Shown: in pieces, positions 47,260 through 55,459 of the stretch
Layout: the number at the start of each line of letters is the position of its first letter
Numbering within the stretch: the first letter of the stretch is position 1
Assembly: GCA_025359785.1 (NCBI GenBank)
Contig: JANYET010000006.1
Coordinates: 56,730-120,729, forward strand
Source of the DNA: Alphaproteobacteria bacterium
GTDB lineage: Bacteria; Pseudomonadota; Alphaproteobacteria; Caulobacterales; Caulobacteraceae
Direction: 5' to 3'
DNA length: 64,000 bases
Program-made: the position numbers and the translations under genes
The notes under the pieces: generated by a model
What the model was told of the DNA's origin: nothing
Database searches by the model: none
Seen by the model: the letters and a program-made list of their open reading frames with translations, nothing else

Positions 47260-47481
47260 GTTGGCTCCGCGTGGACGGTTCGCATCCTCCACCAAAGGGA
47301 CGTGGCCGGCCCGCCGTGATTACAGGCGGCGCGCGCCTACCGACCTGAGCCCAGGACCATCAAAACCGAGCCGTAAGCAATTCGGCTGAGGCGCGTCCTC
47401 AAGGCGGACCTGCTGCGGTCAACGAGCGCTGGCCTTGGCCTGACCTCAGACCAAGACGCCTGCCGCCTGAGGAGTCCTCGC

Positions 47482-48315
47482 ATGCCGTTCAAGGCGATCC
47501 TGGTCCACATAGAGGCCGACCCGGCGCCCGACCCGCGTCTGGCTCTGGCGATCGATGTCGCCAACCGGTTCGACGCCAGGCTGCTGGGTGTGGGGGCGGA
47601 ACTCTACGTGAATGCCTACAGCGGCGATGGCGGTTTCGACGGTGGATACATGATCGCTGCCGAGATCGAGCGCGTGGATGCTGACCTGAAGCGCGCCGAG
47701 ACGAAGTTCCGCGGCTCCGCCGGCGAGGTCCGCGCGGGGTGGGACTGGCGATCCGGGGTCCGGTTTCCATTGACCGAACTCGCCGCCGAAGCGCGCGCCG
47801 CCGATCTCGTGGTCACGACCGGGGGCGCCCGCCGGCACGCGTCGCAATATGAGATGGCTCAGCCGGGCGCCCTGATCCTGCAGGTCGGGCGCCCCGTCCT
47901 GGTCGCGCCGCCAGAAATGGTCCGATTGGACGCCGCGAGTGTGCTGGTGGCCTGGAAGGACACCCGCGAGTCGCGCCGCGCCGTCGCCGACGCCATGCCG
48001 TTTCTGCGAAGGGCTTCGAAAGTGTATTTGGTGGAGATTTGCGACAACAAGGCCGCGTTGCCCGCTGCAACGGCCCGCCTTGAGGATGTCGCCGGCTACC
48101 TGCTTCGCCACGGGATCACGGCAATCGCCAGCGCCCATATTGCGGAACGAGAGGCTGAGGCTGCCGCACAGCTCCTGGATATTGCGGAACTCGAGAAGGC
48201 CGATCTCATCGTCGCCGGGGCCTACGGTCATAGCCGATTCCAGGAATGGGTGTTCGGCGGGTTCACGCGGGCACTGCTCGAGCAAACCGCGCGGGCCGTT
48301 CTGTTTAGCCACTGA
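47482..48315 (+). CDS. Tandem universal stress protein (UspA family)
   Basis: A 277-residue cytoplasmic protein with two Usp domains. The first (about 1-145) begins FKAILVHIEADP. The second ends GAYGHSRFQEWVFGGFTRALL, the ATP-binding Gx2GxSx-type motif; the first lacks a clear one. Such proteins bind ATP in stress responses. It is upstream of the GAPDH gene in the same direction, 77 bp away. Confidence 0.88.
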   Translation: MPFKAILVHIEADPAPDPRLALAIDVANRFDARLLGVGAELYVNAYSGDGGFDGGYMIAAEIERVDADLKRAETKFRGSAGEVRAGWDWRSGVRFPLTELAAEARAADLVVTTGGARRHASQYEMAQPGALILQVGRPVLVAPPEMVRLDAASVLVAWKDTRESRRAVADAMPFLRRASKVYLVEICDNKAALPAATARLEDVAGYLLRHGITAIASAHIAEREAEAAAQLLDIAELEKADLIVAGAYGHSRFQEWVFGGFTRALLEQTARAVLFSH

Positions 48316-48392
48316 TCGCTGACCCCAGCGCGGGCTGTAAGATTCAGCGAACCCCACCGTCCATTGCATCGAGCATCGCCGGAGAGTTTGCC

Positions 48393-49448
48393 ATGGCTGG
48401 GACGATACGTGTGGCCGTCAACGGCTACGGGGTGATCGGCAAACGGGTCGCCGACGCCGTCAGGGCGCAGGGCGACATGACCCTCGTAGGCGTGGCGGAT
48501 ATCGCAACGGACTGGCGCACGCGGGTCTTGCAGCCCAAGGGCGTCGCGCTCTTCGCCGGCACCGCGGAGGCGCGGGAGGCGCTTCGGGCCGCCGGCCTGC
48601 CGGCGGCGGGCGGGCTGGAAGACCTCCTCGGCGCTGTAGATGTCGTCGTCGACTGCACGCCCAAGCATGTCGCGGCCGAAAATGTGCCGATCTACCGCGA
48701 ACGCGGGCTCAAGTTCATTCTTCAGGGCGGCGAGAAGCACGCCGTCACCGGCCACTCGTTCGTCGCGGAGGCCAACTACGAGACTGCCGTCGGGCGCGAC
48801 GCGACGCGGGTGGTGTCCTGCAACACCACCGCGACGGTGCGCACGCTGAGCGCGCTCAAGCGCGCGGGCCTGCTGCGAAGGGCCCGCGGCACCCTGCTGC
48901 GCCGCGCCACCGACCCGTGGGAAAGTCACCTGGGCGGCATCATGAACACGCTGACCCCGGAGCGCGAAATCCCCAGCCATCAGGGACCGGACGCCCAGAC
49001 GGTCGATCCCGACATCGATGTCATCACCATGGCCGTCAAGGTCCCCGAGACCATCGGCCATCTGCACTACTGGTCGGTGCAGATGCCCCGGGACGCCACC
49101 AAGGATGAGGTGCTCGATGCGTTCCGCACCTCGTCGCGCATCGTGCTGCTGAAGGACGAAGACGGTCTGGACGCGCTCAATTCCGTGAAGGAACTGATGG
49201 CCGACCGCGGCCGGTCGCGAGGCGATCTCTATGAGGTCGCGCTCTGGGCCGACATGCTCAAGGTCCAGGGCGATGAGCTGTTCTATGCCTACATGGTCGA
49301 CAATCAGGCCATCGTCATTCCCGAGACGATCGACGCCCTAAGGGCCCTCATGGGCCGCGAGACGTCCGGGCCCCACTCGATCGAGGCGACCAACGGCGCG
49401 CTGGGGATTGGAGGCGACCTGTTCGCGCCTCAGTCTAGCGCCCCGTGA
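48393..49448 (+). CDS. Type II (archaeal-like) glyceraldehyde-3-phosphate dehydrogenase
   Basis: A 351-residue NAD(P)-dependent enzyme making 1,3-bisphosphoglycerate. The Rossmann start VAVNGYGVIGKRVADAV, the catalytic Cys143 in VSCNTT and the RRATDPWE and IPSHQGPD segments are those of the archaeal/type II class. They are absent from ordinary bacterial GapA. The archaeal CNTTG-L-CRT reads CNTTATVRT here. GGAGAG supports ATG 48393. It overlaps pgk by 4 bases (GTGA), so the two sequential glycolytic steps are coupled. Confidence 0.88.
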   Translation: MAGTIRVAVNGYGVIGKRVADAVRAQGDMTLVGVADIATDWRTRVLQPKGVALFAGTAEAREALRAAGLPAAGGLEDLLGAVDVVVDCTPKHVAAENVPIYRERGLKFILQGGEKHAVTGHSFVAEANYETAVGRDATRVVSCNTTATVRTLSALKRAGLLRRARGTLLRRATDPWESHLGGIMNTLTPEREIPSHQGPDAQTVDPDIDVITMAVKVPETIGHLHYWSVQMPRDATKDEVLDAFRTSSRIVLLKDEDGLDALNSVKELMADRGRSRGDLYEVALWADMLKVQGDELFYAYMVDNQAIVIPETIDALRALMGRETSGPHSIEATNGALGIGGDLFAPQSSAP

Positions 49449-50638
49449 CCTTCCGCACGCTCGACGAGGCCGGCAAGCTGTCCGGCAAGCGCGTGCTGGT
49501 CCGGGTGGATTTCAATGTTCCTATGGAGGACGGGCGCGTGACGGACGACGCCCGCCTGCGCGCCGCGCTCCCGACCCTTCGCGACCTCAGCGCGCGAGGG
49601 GCCAAGGTTGTGATGCTTTCGCACTTCGGCCGGCCGGAGGGCAAGCCGACGCCGTCCATGAGCCTTCGGCCAATCATCGGGCCCCTGTCGGTGCTCCTCG
49701 GACGCCCTGTCGCCTTCGCCGGCGACTGTGTGGGACCGGGCGCGAAGGCGGTGATCGATGGGCTGGAATCCGGCGGCGCCGCCCTGCTTGAGAACGTCCG
49801 CTTCCACCCCGGCGAGGAGGCCAACGACCCAGCCTTTGCGCGCGAGCTGGCGGCCAATGGCGACCTCTATGTGAACGACGCATTCTCGGCCGCGCACCGT
49901 GCCCACGCCTCCACCGAAGCGATCGCGCACCTGCTCCCGGCCTTTGCCGGCCTTTCGATGCAGCGCGAACTTGAACAGCTGGAGCGGGTGCTAGGAAAGC
50001 CTCGCCGCCCCGTGCTGGGAATCGTCGGCGGGTCCAAGGTCTCCAGCAAGCTCGACCTATTGAAGAACCTGGTGACCAGGCTGGATCGGCTGGCCGTCGG
50101 CGGCGGCCTGGCCAACACCTTCCTCTTCGCGCAGGGATGGGCGGTGGGCGCGAGCTTCTGCGAGAAGGCGCTGGCCGGGACCGCGCGCGAGATAGAGCAG
50201 GCCGCCCGCGACAACGATTGCGAGCTGCTGCTGCCCTCCGATGTGGTGGTGGCCACAAGCCTTTCGCCGGGCGCGCCCATCTTCGTTCGTCGCCAGGGCG
50301 AGGTGCGTGACGACGAGCGGATCCTCGACGCCGGGCCCGAGACGCTGGCGGGGCTGCGGCGCGCCCTGGAAGGCTGCGAAACGCTGATCTGGAACGGACC
50401 GCTCGGCGTCTTCGAGACCCCGCCCTTTGACCACGGCACGCTCGAAATCGCTCAGGCTGCAGCCAATTTGACCCGGCGCAGCCAGCTTGTCGCGGTGGCC
50501 GGCGGCGGCGACACGGTCTCAGCGCTCGACAGGGCCGGCGTGGCGGACGACTTCACCTTCGTCTCCACCGCCGGCGGGGCCTTCCTGGAGTGGATGGCGG
50601 GTAAGACGCTCCCGGGTGTCGCGGCCCTTGAGCGATAG
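49445..50638 (+). CDS. pgk: Phosphoglycerate kinase
   Basis: A 397-residue enzyme converting 1,3-bisphosphoglycerate and ADP to 3-phosphoglycerate and ATP. RVLVRVDFNVPM (substrate-binding N-domain), SHFGRPEGK, ENVRFHPGEE and the C-terminal GGGDTVSALDRAG nucleotide loop are intact. GTG 49445 overlaps the GAPDH stop. Length is normal, so it should be active. It may be a second copy in addition to a housekeeping pgk elsewhere. Confidence 0.94.
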   Translation: MTFRTLDEAGKLSGKRVLVRVDFNVPMEDGRVTDDARLRAALPTLRDLSARGAKVVMLSHFGRPEGKPTPSMSLRPIIGPLSVLLGRPVAFAGDCVGPGAKAVIDGLESGGAALLENVRFHPGEEANDPAFARELAANGDLYVNDAFSAAHRAHASTEAIAHLLPAFAGLSMQRELEQLERVLGKPRRPVLGIVGGSKVSSKLDLLKNLVTRLDRLAVGGGLANTFLFAQGWAVGASFCEKALAGTAREIEQAARDNDCELLLPSDVVVATSLSPGAPIFVRRQGEVRDDERILDAGPETLAGLRRALEGCETLIWNGPLGVFETPPFDHGTLEIAQAAANLTRRSQLVAVAGGGDTVSALDRAGVADDFTFVSTAGGAFLEWMAGKTLPGVAALER

Positions 50639-50670
50639 GCGCTGGCCTGGGGGCGCCGCGGCAGGTCTTT

Positions 50671-50943
50671 CTAGCCGCGAGAGGTTTGGCCGCCCCAACG
50701 CCGATTGAGCGCATTGTAGATCGGACAGAAGACCAGCCCGGCATAGACGCCGTAGAGGAAACTCTCGGCCAGGCCCAGGCCAAATCCCCACCAGGTCAGC
50801 CATTTGAATGCCGGCAGAACCTGTTCGAGAAAGGCCCGGCTGTGGAGGCTCTCCGGGACGATCAGGCCATAGGCCACGCAGACGATAAAGCTGATGGCGG
50901 TCGAAAGCCCCAGGGCCCAACTCACCACGCGCGTGTTCATCAT
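50671..50943 (-). CDS. DUF5676-like small membrane protein
   Basis: A 90-residue protein with two predicted transmembrane helices and a conserved-looking Trp/Gly-rich centre (FKWLTWWGFGLGLAESFLYGVYAGLVF). It resembles DUF5676 proteins, whose function is unknown and which often lie near metal-resistance genes. The start is 50943 (MM) or 50940. It is convergent with pgk and starts 45 bases after the next small gene ends. Confidence 0.75.
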   Translation of the reverse strand: MMNTRVVSWALGLSTAISFIVCVAYGLIVPESLHSRAFLEQVLPAFKWLTWWGFGLGLAESFLYGVYAGLVFCPIYNALNRRWGGQTSRG

Positions 50944-50987
50944 CTCGGTCTCCTGATGTTCAGCCCTCTTGAGGGCGCGTCTGCGCG

Positions 50988-51161
50988 TCAATGGACGTGG
51001 GGCTGGGTGTGATCGTCGGCAGGCCCATCGGGATTGGGGTCCGTCCCGGATCGATGCGATCCGTGACTGTGACCGCCATGCCCACCGTGGCCAAAGAGGT
51101 GCATGGCGACGAAGGCTATGCCGATCACCACCCAGAACCAGTTCGCCGCGAGCCAGGCCAT
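50988..51161 (-). CDS. Small His-rich single-pass membrane protein
   Basis: A 57-residue protein: one transmembrane helix (about 6-24) then a His/Gly-rich tail (GHGGHGGHSHGSH...DDHTQPHVH). GGAG precedes ATG 51161. The tail is likely to bind Ni, Zn or Cu ions. It is upstream of the DUF5676 gene on the same strand, forming a two-gene unit of tiny membrane proteins. Confidence 0.75.
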   Translation of the reverse strand: MAWLAANWFWVVIGIAFVAMHLFGHGGHGGHSHGSHRSGTDPNPDGPADDHTQPHVH

Positions 51162-51467
51162 TGGTGTTCTCCGGTAACTCCAGCGGAGCGCCGATCGGCG
51201 GTCCGTCGGCCGGCCCATGAGAGACCCGCCACGCGATATCAGACGCGCCTCGGCGCCGCCCCTTACGCTAGGCGTTCGCGGCCCGAGGTCCGCAGCCGCC
51301 GGCGGTTTGGCGGCGATGATCACCTTGGAGCGGTCGCCCGGTGAATCTCCCTGGGGAGGTCAGCCTGTAAACTCCAGCGTCGGTATGCGTCTTTCCTGGC
51401 GGCTGATCGGTGACACCGGTCGGCGCGTGGAGCACCTCTCCAGGCAAGATTGAAAGGCCAAGACGAC

Positions 51468-52316
51468 ATGGCCGCTCGGGCGGACGAAGACGAAGGGATC
51501 GCCCTGTTGGTCGCCGATGTGGATGGGACCTTGCTCACGCCCGGGAAGGCGCTCACGCCGCGGGCCAGGATCGCGGTGCGCCGCCTCTCTTTGGCAGGCA
51601 TCGACTTCACCTTGGTCTCCAGCCGACCCCCGCGAGGCATGGCCGATCTGGTCTCGGCCTTGGCGCTAAAGATCCCCTTCGCGGCTTTCAATGGCGGCGC
51701 CCTGCTGGACCCTGACCTGCGTGTGATCGAGGCCCATCGCCTGCCCGGCGCCGTGGCGCGCGCGATGTTGGACCTGCTCGCCCAGCGCGGCGTCGACGCC
51801 TGGGTGTTCGCCGACGGAGATTGGCGCTTGCGAAACCCCGCTGGCCCCTTCGTCGCGGACCATCGGCGTACGGTTGGGTTCGATCCGGTGACCGTGGCGG
51901 ATTTCGCCGACGTGATGGATCGCATCGACAAGATCGTCGGCGTCTCCGACAGCCCGCCGCGCTTGGCGGCCGTGGAGGCGGAAGCCCGAGCCCAGTTCCA
52001 CGGGCGCGCGACGATAAACCTGTCCCGGAGCTGCTATCTCGATGTCACCAACCTCGAGGCCAACAAGGGCGGAGCCGTGCTGGCGCTTTGCGCGAAACTG
52101 GGCTTGGACCCGCGACGGGCGGCGGTGATCGGCGACATGATGAACGACGTGTCGATGTTCGAGGTCGCGGGCCTTGCGATCGCCATGGGTCAGGCGCCGG
52201 ACGCCGTGAAGGCGGGGGCCGACGACGTCACCACCTCCAACGGCGACGAGGGCTTTGCCAATGCGGTCGCGCAATTCATCCTGCCGCGCCGCCCGGCGCT
52301 GCCGGTTGCATCATGA
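51468..52316 (+). CDS. HAD-superfamily (Cof-type) hydrolase
   Basis: A 282-residue phosphatase. Motif I DVDGTLL with the nucleophile Asp, motif II SSRPPRGM, and motif IV GDMMNDVSMFE are of the IIB/Cof subgroup that acts on sugar phosphates. ATG 51468 is preferred over the TTG at 51450. It overlaps the glycoamylase-like gene by 4 bases, so both act in one pathway, perhaps trehalose, glucosylglycerate or glucan intermediates. Confidence 0.85.
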   Translation: MAARADEDEGIALLVADVDGTLLTPGKALTPRARIAVRRLSLAGIDFTLVSSRPPRGMADLVSALALKIPFAAFNGGALLDPDLRVIEAHRLPGAVARAMLDLLAQRGVDAWVFADGDWRLRNPAGPFVADHRRTVGFDPVTVADFADVMDRIDKIVGVSDSPPRLAAVEAEARAQFHGRATINLSRSCYLDVTNLEANKGGAVLALCAKLGLDPRRAAVIGDMMNDVSMFEVAGLAIAMGQAPDAVKAGADDVTTSNGDEGFANAVAQFILPRRPALPVAS

Positions 52317-53656
52317 AGGCGGGACGGCGCGCCACCGAGTCTGAGCTGGAAACGCTGCAGCGCGAGACCTTCGACTATTTCCTCAACGAGGTGAATCCGG
52401 CCAACGGCCTGATCCTCGACAAGACCGCCGAGGCCTGGCCGGCCAGCATCGCCGCGACCGGCTTGGCGCTCGCGTGCTACCCGGTCGGCGTCGAACGCGG
52501 CTTCATGACCCGCGAGCAGGCGGTGGAGCGCACGCTGTCCACCTTGCGGTTCTTCTGGAAAAGCCCGCAGGGGCCGGAGCCGGACGCCACGGGACATCAC
52601 GGCTTCTACTATCATTTCCTGGACATGCAGACGGGACGGCGCGCCTGGGACTGCGAACTTTCGACCGTGGACAGCGCCTTCCTGCTCGCGGGCGCGCTGA
52701 CGGCGGGCGCCTATTTCGACGCGGACTTGCCCGATGAACGGGAAATCCGCACCCTCGCGGACCGGCTGTATGCCCGCGCCGATTGGGTGTGGGCGCAGAA
52801 TGGCGGCGCAACGGTCACGCACGGCTGGCGGCCGGAGAGCGGGTTCATCGCCTACCGGTGGGAGGGCTACGACGAAGCCCTGTTGCTCTATATCCTGGGG
52901 CTGGCCTCTCCCACGCATCCCTTGCCGCGCGCAAGCTATGACGCTTGGCTCTCCACCTATCGATGGGAGCGTTGCTACGGCTACGATTACGTCTACGCAG
53001 GGTCGCTGTTCACGCACCAGCTCTCGCACGTCTGGATCGATTTTCGCGGCATCCAGGACGCGTTCATGCGCGACAAGGGCATCGACTATTTCGAGAACAG
53101 CCGCCGCGCCACCTACGTGCAGCAACGCTATGCGATCAACAATCCGCGCCGGTTCGCCAGCTATGGGGAACATTGCTGGGGCATCACCGCCAGCGAGGGA
53201 CCGGGTCCCGAAACACTCAAGCTCGACGGCGTCGAGCGCACCTTCTTCGATTATGTGGGACGCGGTGTCCCCTATGGACCTGACGACGGCACCCTGGCCC
53301 CCTGGGCGGTGGTCGCCTCCCTGCCCTTCGCCCCCGAAATCGTGCTGCCCGCCATCGACTTCTGCATTCACCAGGCCAAGCTGAAGGAATCCAACGCCTA
53401 CGGTTTCAAGGCGTCGTTCAATCCGACCCATCCTGGCGAGCCCGGAAACCCATTTGGCTGGTGGGTCTCGCCCTGGCACTTCGGGCTCAATGAGGGTCCG
53501 ATCGTGCTTATGATCGAGAACCACGCGAGCGGCATGGTCTGGCGACTGATGCGCGGCTGCCGCCCCATCCGGGACGGCTTGCAGCGAGCGGGTTTTACCG
53601 GCGGGTGGCTGGCCGAGCCTGGCGTCGTCCCCGGCGACCCGCCGCGCGAGATGTGA
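52313..53656 (+). CDS. Glycoamylase-like glycoside hydrolase (PF10091, GH144-type)
   Basis: A 447-residue (alpha/alpha)6-barrel enzyme. Motifs YHFLDMQTGRRAW, ELSTVDSAFLLAGAL, GYDEALLLYILGL, SHVWIDFRGI, WGITASEGPG and ENHASGMVWRLMRG define the glycoamylase family. Characterised GH144 members cleave beta-1,2-glucans. No signal peptide is visible, so it is probably cytoplasmic. It overlaps the HAD gene (ATGA) and converges on pgm and the cyclic glucan synthase, suggesting a beta-1,2-glucan pathway, by inference. Confidence 0.82.
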   Translation: MKAGRRATESELETLQRETFDYFLNEVNPANGLILDKTAEAWPASIAATGLALACYPVGVERGFMTREQAVERTLSTLRFFWKSPQGPEPDATGHHGFYYHFLDMQTGRRAWDCELSTVDSAFLLAGALTAGAYFDADLPDEREIRTLADRLYARADWVWAQNGGATVTHGWRPESGFIAYRWEGYDEALLLYILGLASPTHPLPRASYDAWLSTYRWERCYGYDYVYAGSLFTHQLSHVWIDFRGIQDAFMRDKGIDYFENSRRATYVQQRYAINNPRRFASYGEHCWGITASEGPGPETLKLDGVERTFFDYVGRGVPYGPDDGTLAPWAVVASLPFAPEIVLPAIDFCIHQAKLKESNAYGFKASFNPTHPGEPGNPFGWWVSPWHFGLNEGPIVLMIENHASGMVWRLMRGCRPIRDGLQRAGFTGGWLAEPGVVPGDPPREM

Positions 53657-53664
53657 GGGCCGGG

Positions 53665-55338
53665 TCAGTCCGGCGGCGGCGCGCCGCCGGCGCGCTCGAA
53701 AAGCCCACCGATCAGCGCCTGGGCCTCGCGCTGGATATGCTGCAGGTGGTCACGGCTGAGGAAGCTCTCAGCGTAGATCTTGTAGACGTCCTCGGTGCCC
53801 GAAGGCCGCGCCGCGAACCAGCCGTTGCGGGTCCGCACCCGCACGCCGCCGAGCGCGCCGCCGCCGCCAGGGGCTGTGGTCTCGACCGCGATCACCGGCT
53901 CGCCCGCGAGCTGGGTCATCTGCAGCTGTTCGGGCCCGGCTTTCGCCAGAATGGCCTTTTGCCGGCGCGTCGCCGGCGCATCCAAACGCTCGTAGAAGGG
54001 CGTTCCCAAAGCCTGGGTCAGGCCGTCGTAGAGCGTCCCCGGATCGTGGCCCGAAGCCGCGGTGATCTCCGCGGCCAGAAGGCCGAGCAGGAGGCCGTCT
54101 TTCTCTGTGGTCCAGACCGAGCCATCTTGACGCAGAAACGCGGCGCCGGCGCTTTCTTCGCCGGCGAAGCCGAGCGCGCCGCGGGTCAGGCCGTCGACAA
54201 ACCAGCGAAAGCCAACCGGCGTTTCAACGAGCTCACGCCCCAACTGGCTCGCCAGCCGGTCGAGCATCGCGCTGGTCACCATGGTCTTGCCCACCGCGCA
54301 GGTGCTGGGCCACGCGGTCCGCGCCCCGAACAGGTAGGAGATCGCGGCCGACAGATAATGGTTGGGGTTCATCAGGCCTTGCGACGGGGTGACGATCCCG
54401 TGCCGGTCCGCGTCGGTATCGTTGCCGAAGGCGATATCGAAGTGCGACTTCAAGCCCACGAGGCGCGCCATGGCGTAGGGCGACGAGCAATCCATCCGGA
54501 TCTGACCATCCCAATCGGCGGTCATGAAGCCGAAGGTGGGATCGACCACGTCGCTGACCACGGTCGCGTTCAATCCGTATCGCTCGATGATCGGCGCCCA
54601 ATACCCCACTGTCGCGCCCCCCAGCGGATCGATCCCGATGGTCACCCCGGACGCGGCGATCGCCGCCATGTCCAGCACCGACGGCAGGTCGGCGATGTAG
54701 GGGGAAATGAAGTCGAATCCGCGGACCTCGGCCGAGGCGCGGGCGCGCGCGAAGGGCATCCGGCGGACTCCCGCCAGGCCGGCCATCAGGAGTTCGTTGG
54801 CAAGGCCCTCGATCGCGCCGGTCGTGGCGGCGTCCGCCGGTCCGCCGTGCGGCGGGTTGTACTTGAAGCCGCCATCGGCCGGGGGATTGTGCGACGGGGT
54901 GATCACGACCCCATCCGCCAGCCCACGGCTGCGCTTGCGGTTGTAGCTGAGGATGGCGTGGGAGATCACCGGTGTCGGCGTAAAGCCCCCCGCGGCCTCG
55001 ATCATCGTGGTCACGCCATTGGCGGCGAAGACCTCCAGCGCCGTCGCAAAGGCCGGCTGCGACAGCGCATGGGTGTCAATGCCCATGAACAACGGGCCAT
55101 CGACGCCGCGCGCCTTGCGGTCGAGACAGATCGCCTGAGCGATCGCCAGGATATGGCCTTCGTTGAAGGCGTTGTTGAAGGCCGAGCCGCGATGGCCGGA
55201 GGTCCCGAACGTCACCCGCTCCGCAGGCGCCGTCGGATCAGGACGGCCGTCATAGTAGGCCCTCAGCAGCCGGCCCACATCCAAGAGCGATGCCGGGTCG
55301 ATAAGCTTACCCGCGCGCGGATCGATCTGGGCCGACAT
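53665..55338 (-). CDS. pgm: Phosphoglucomutase (alpha-D-glucose-specific)
   Basis: A 557-residue enzyme interconverting glucose-6-phosphate and glucose-1-phosphate. The active-site loop is TPSHNPP (catalytic Ser near residue 149), with the metal loop DTDADRHG and the substrate loop FAGEESAG. AGGAG supports ATG 55338 over the TTG at 55341. It is 121 bp downstream of the giant glucan synthase on the same strand and would feed its UDP-glucose precursor through glucose-1-phosphate. Confidence 0.94.
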   Translation of the reverse strand: MSAQIDPRAGKLIDPASLLDVGRLLRAYYDGRPDPTAPAERVTFGTSGHRGSAFNNAFNEGHILAIAQAICLDRKARGVDGPLFMGIDTHALSQPAFATALEVFAANGVTTMIEAAGGFTPTPVISHAILSYNRKRSRGLADGVVITPSHNPPADGGFKYNPPHGGPADAATTGAIEGLANELLMAGLAGVRRMPFARARASAEVRGFDFISPYIADLPSVLDMAAIAASGVTIGIDPLGGATVGYWAPIIERYGLNATVVSDVVDPTFGFMTADWDGQIRMDCSSPYAMARLVGLKSHFDIAFGNDTDADRHGIVTPSQGLMNPNHYLSAAISYLFGARTAWPSTCAVGKTMVTSAMLDRLASQLGRELVETPVGFRWFVDGLTRGALGFAGEESAGAAFLRQDGSVWTTEKDGLLLGLLAAEITAASGHDPGTLYDGLTQALGTPFYERLDAPATRRQKAILAKAGPEQLQMTQLAGEPVIAVETTAPGGGGALGGVRVRTRNGWFAARPSGTEDVYKIYAESFLSRDHLQHIQREAQALIGGLFERAGGAPPPD

Positions 55339-55459
55339 CAAGGTCTATCTCCTCTGGGGCCACATCTGAGGGCCGCCGATCCGGGCGGGTGGCCAGCTAA
55401 ACTGCGACCGGGGCCGTCGGAGGCCTCGGGTCAGCGGTCCCGCGTGAACGTCAGATCCT

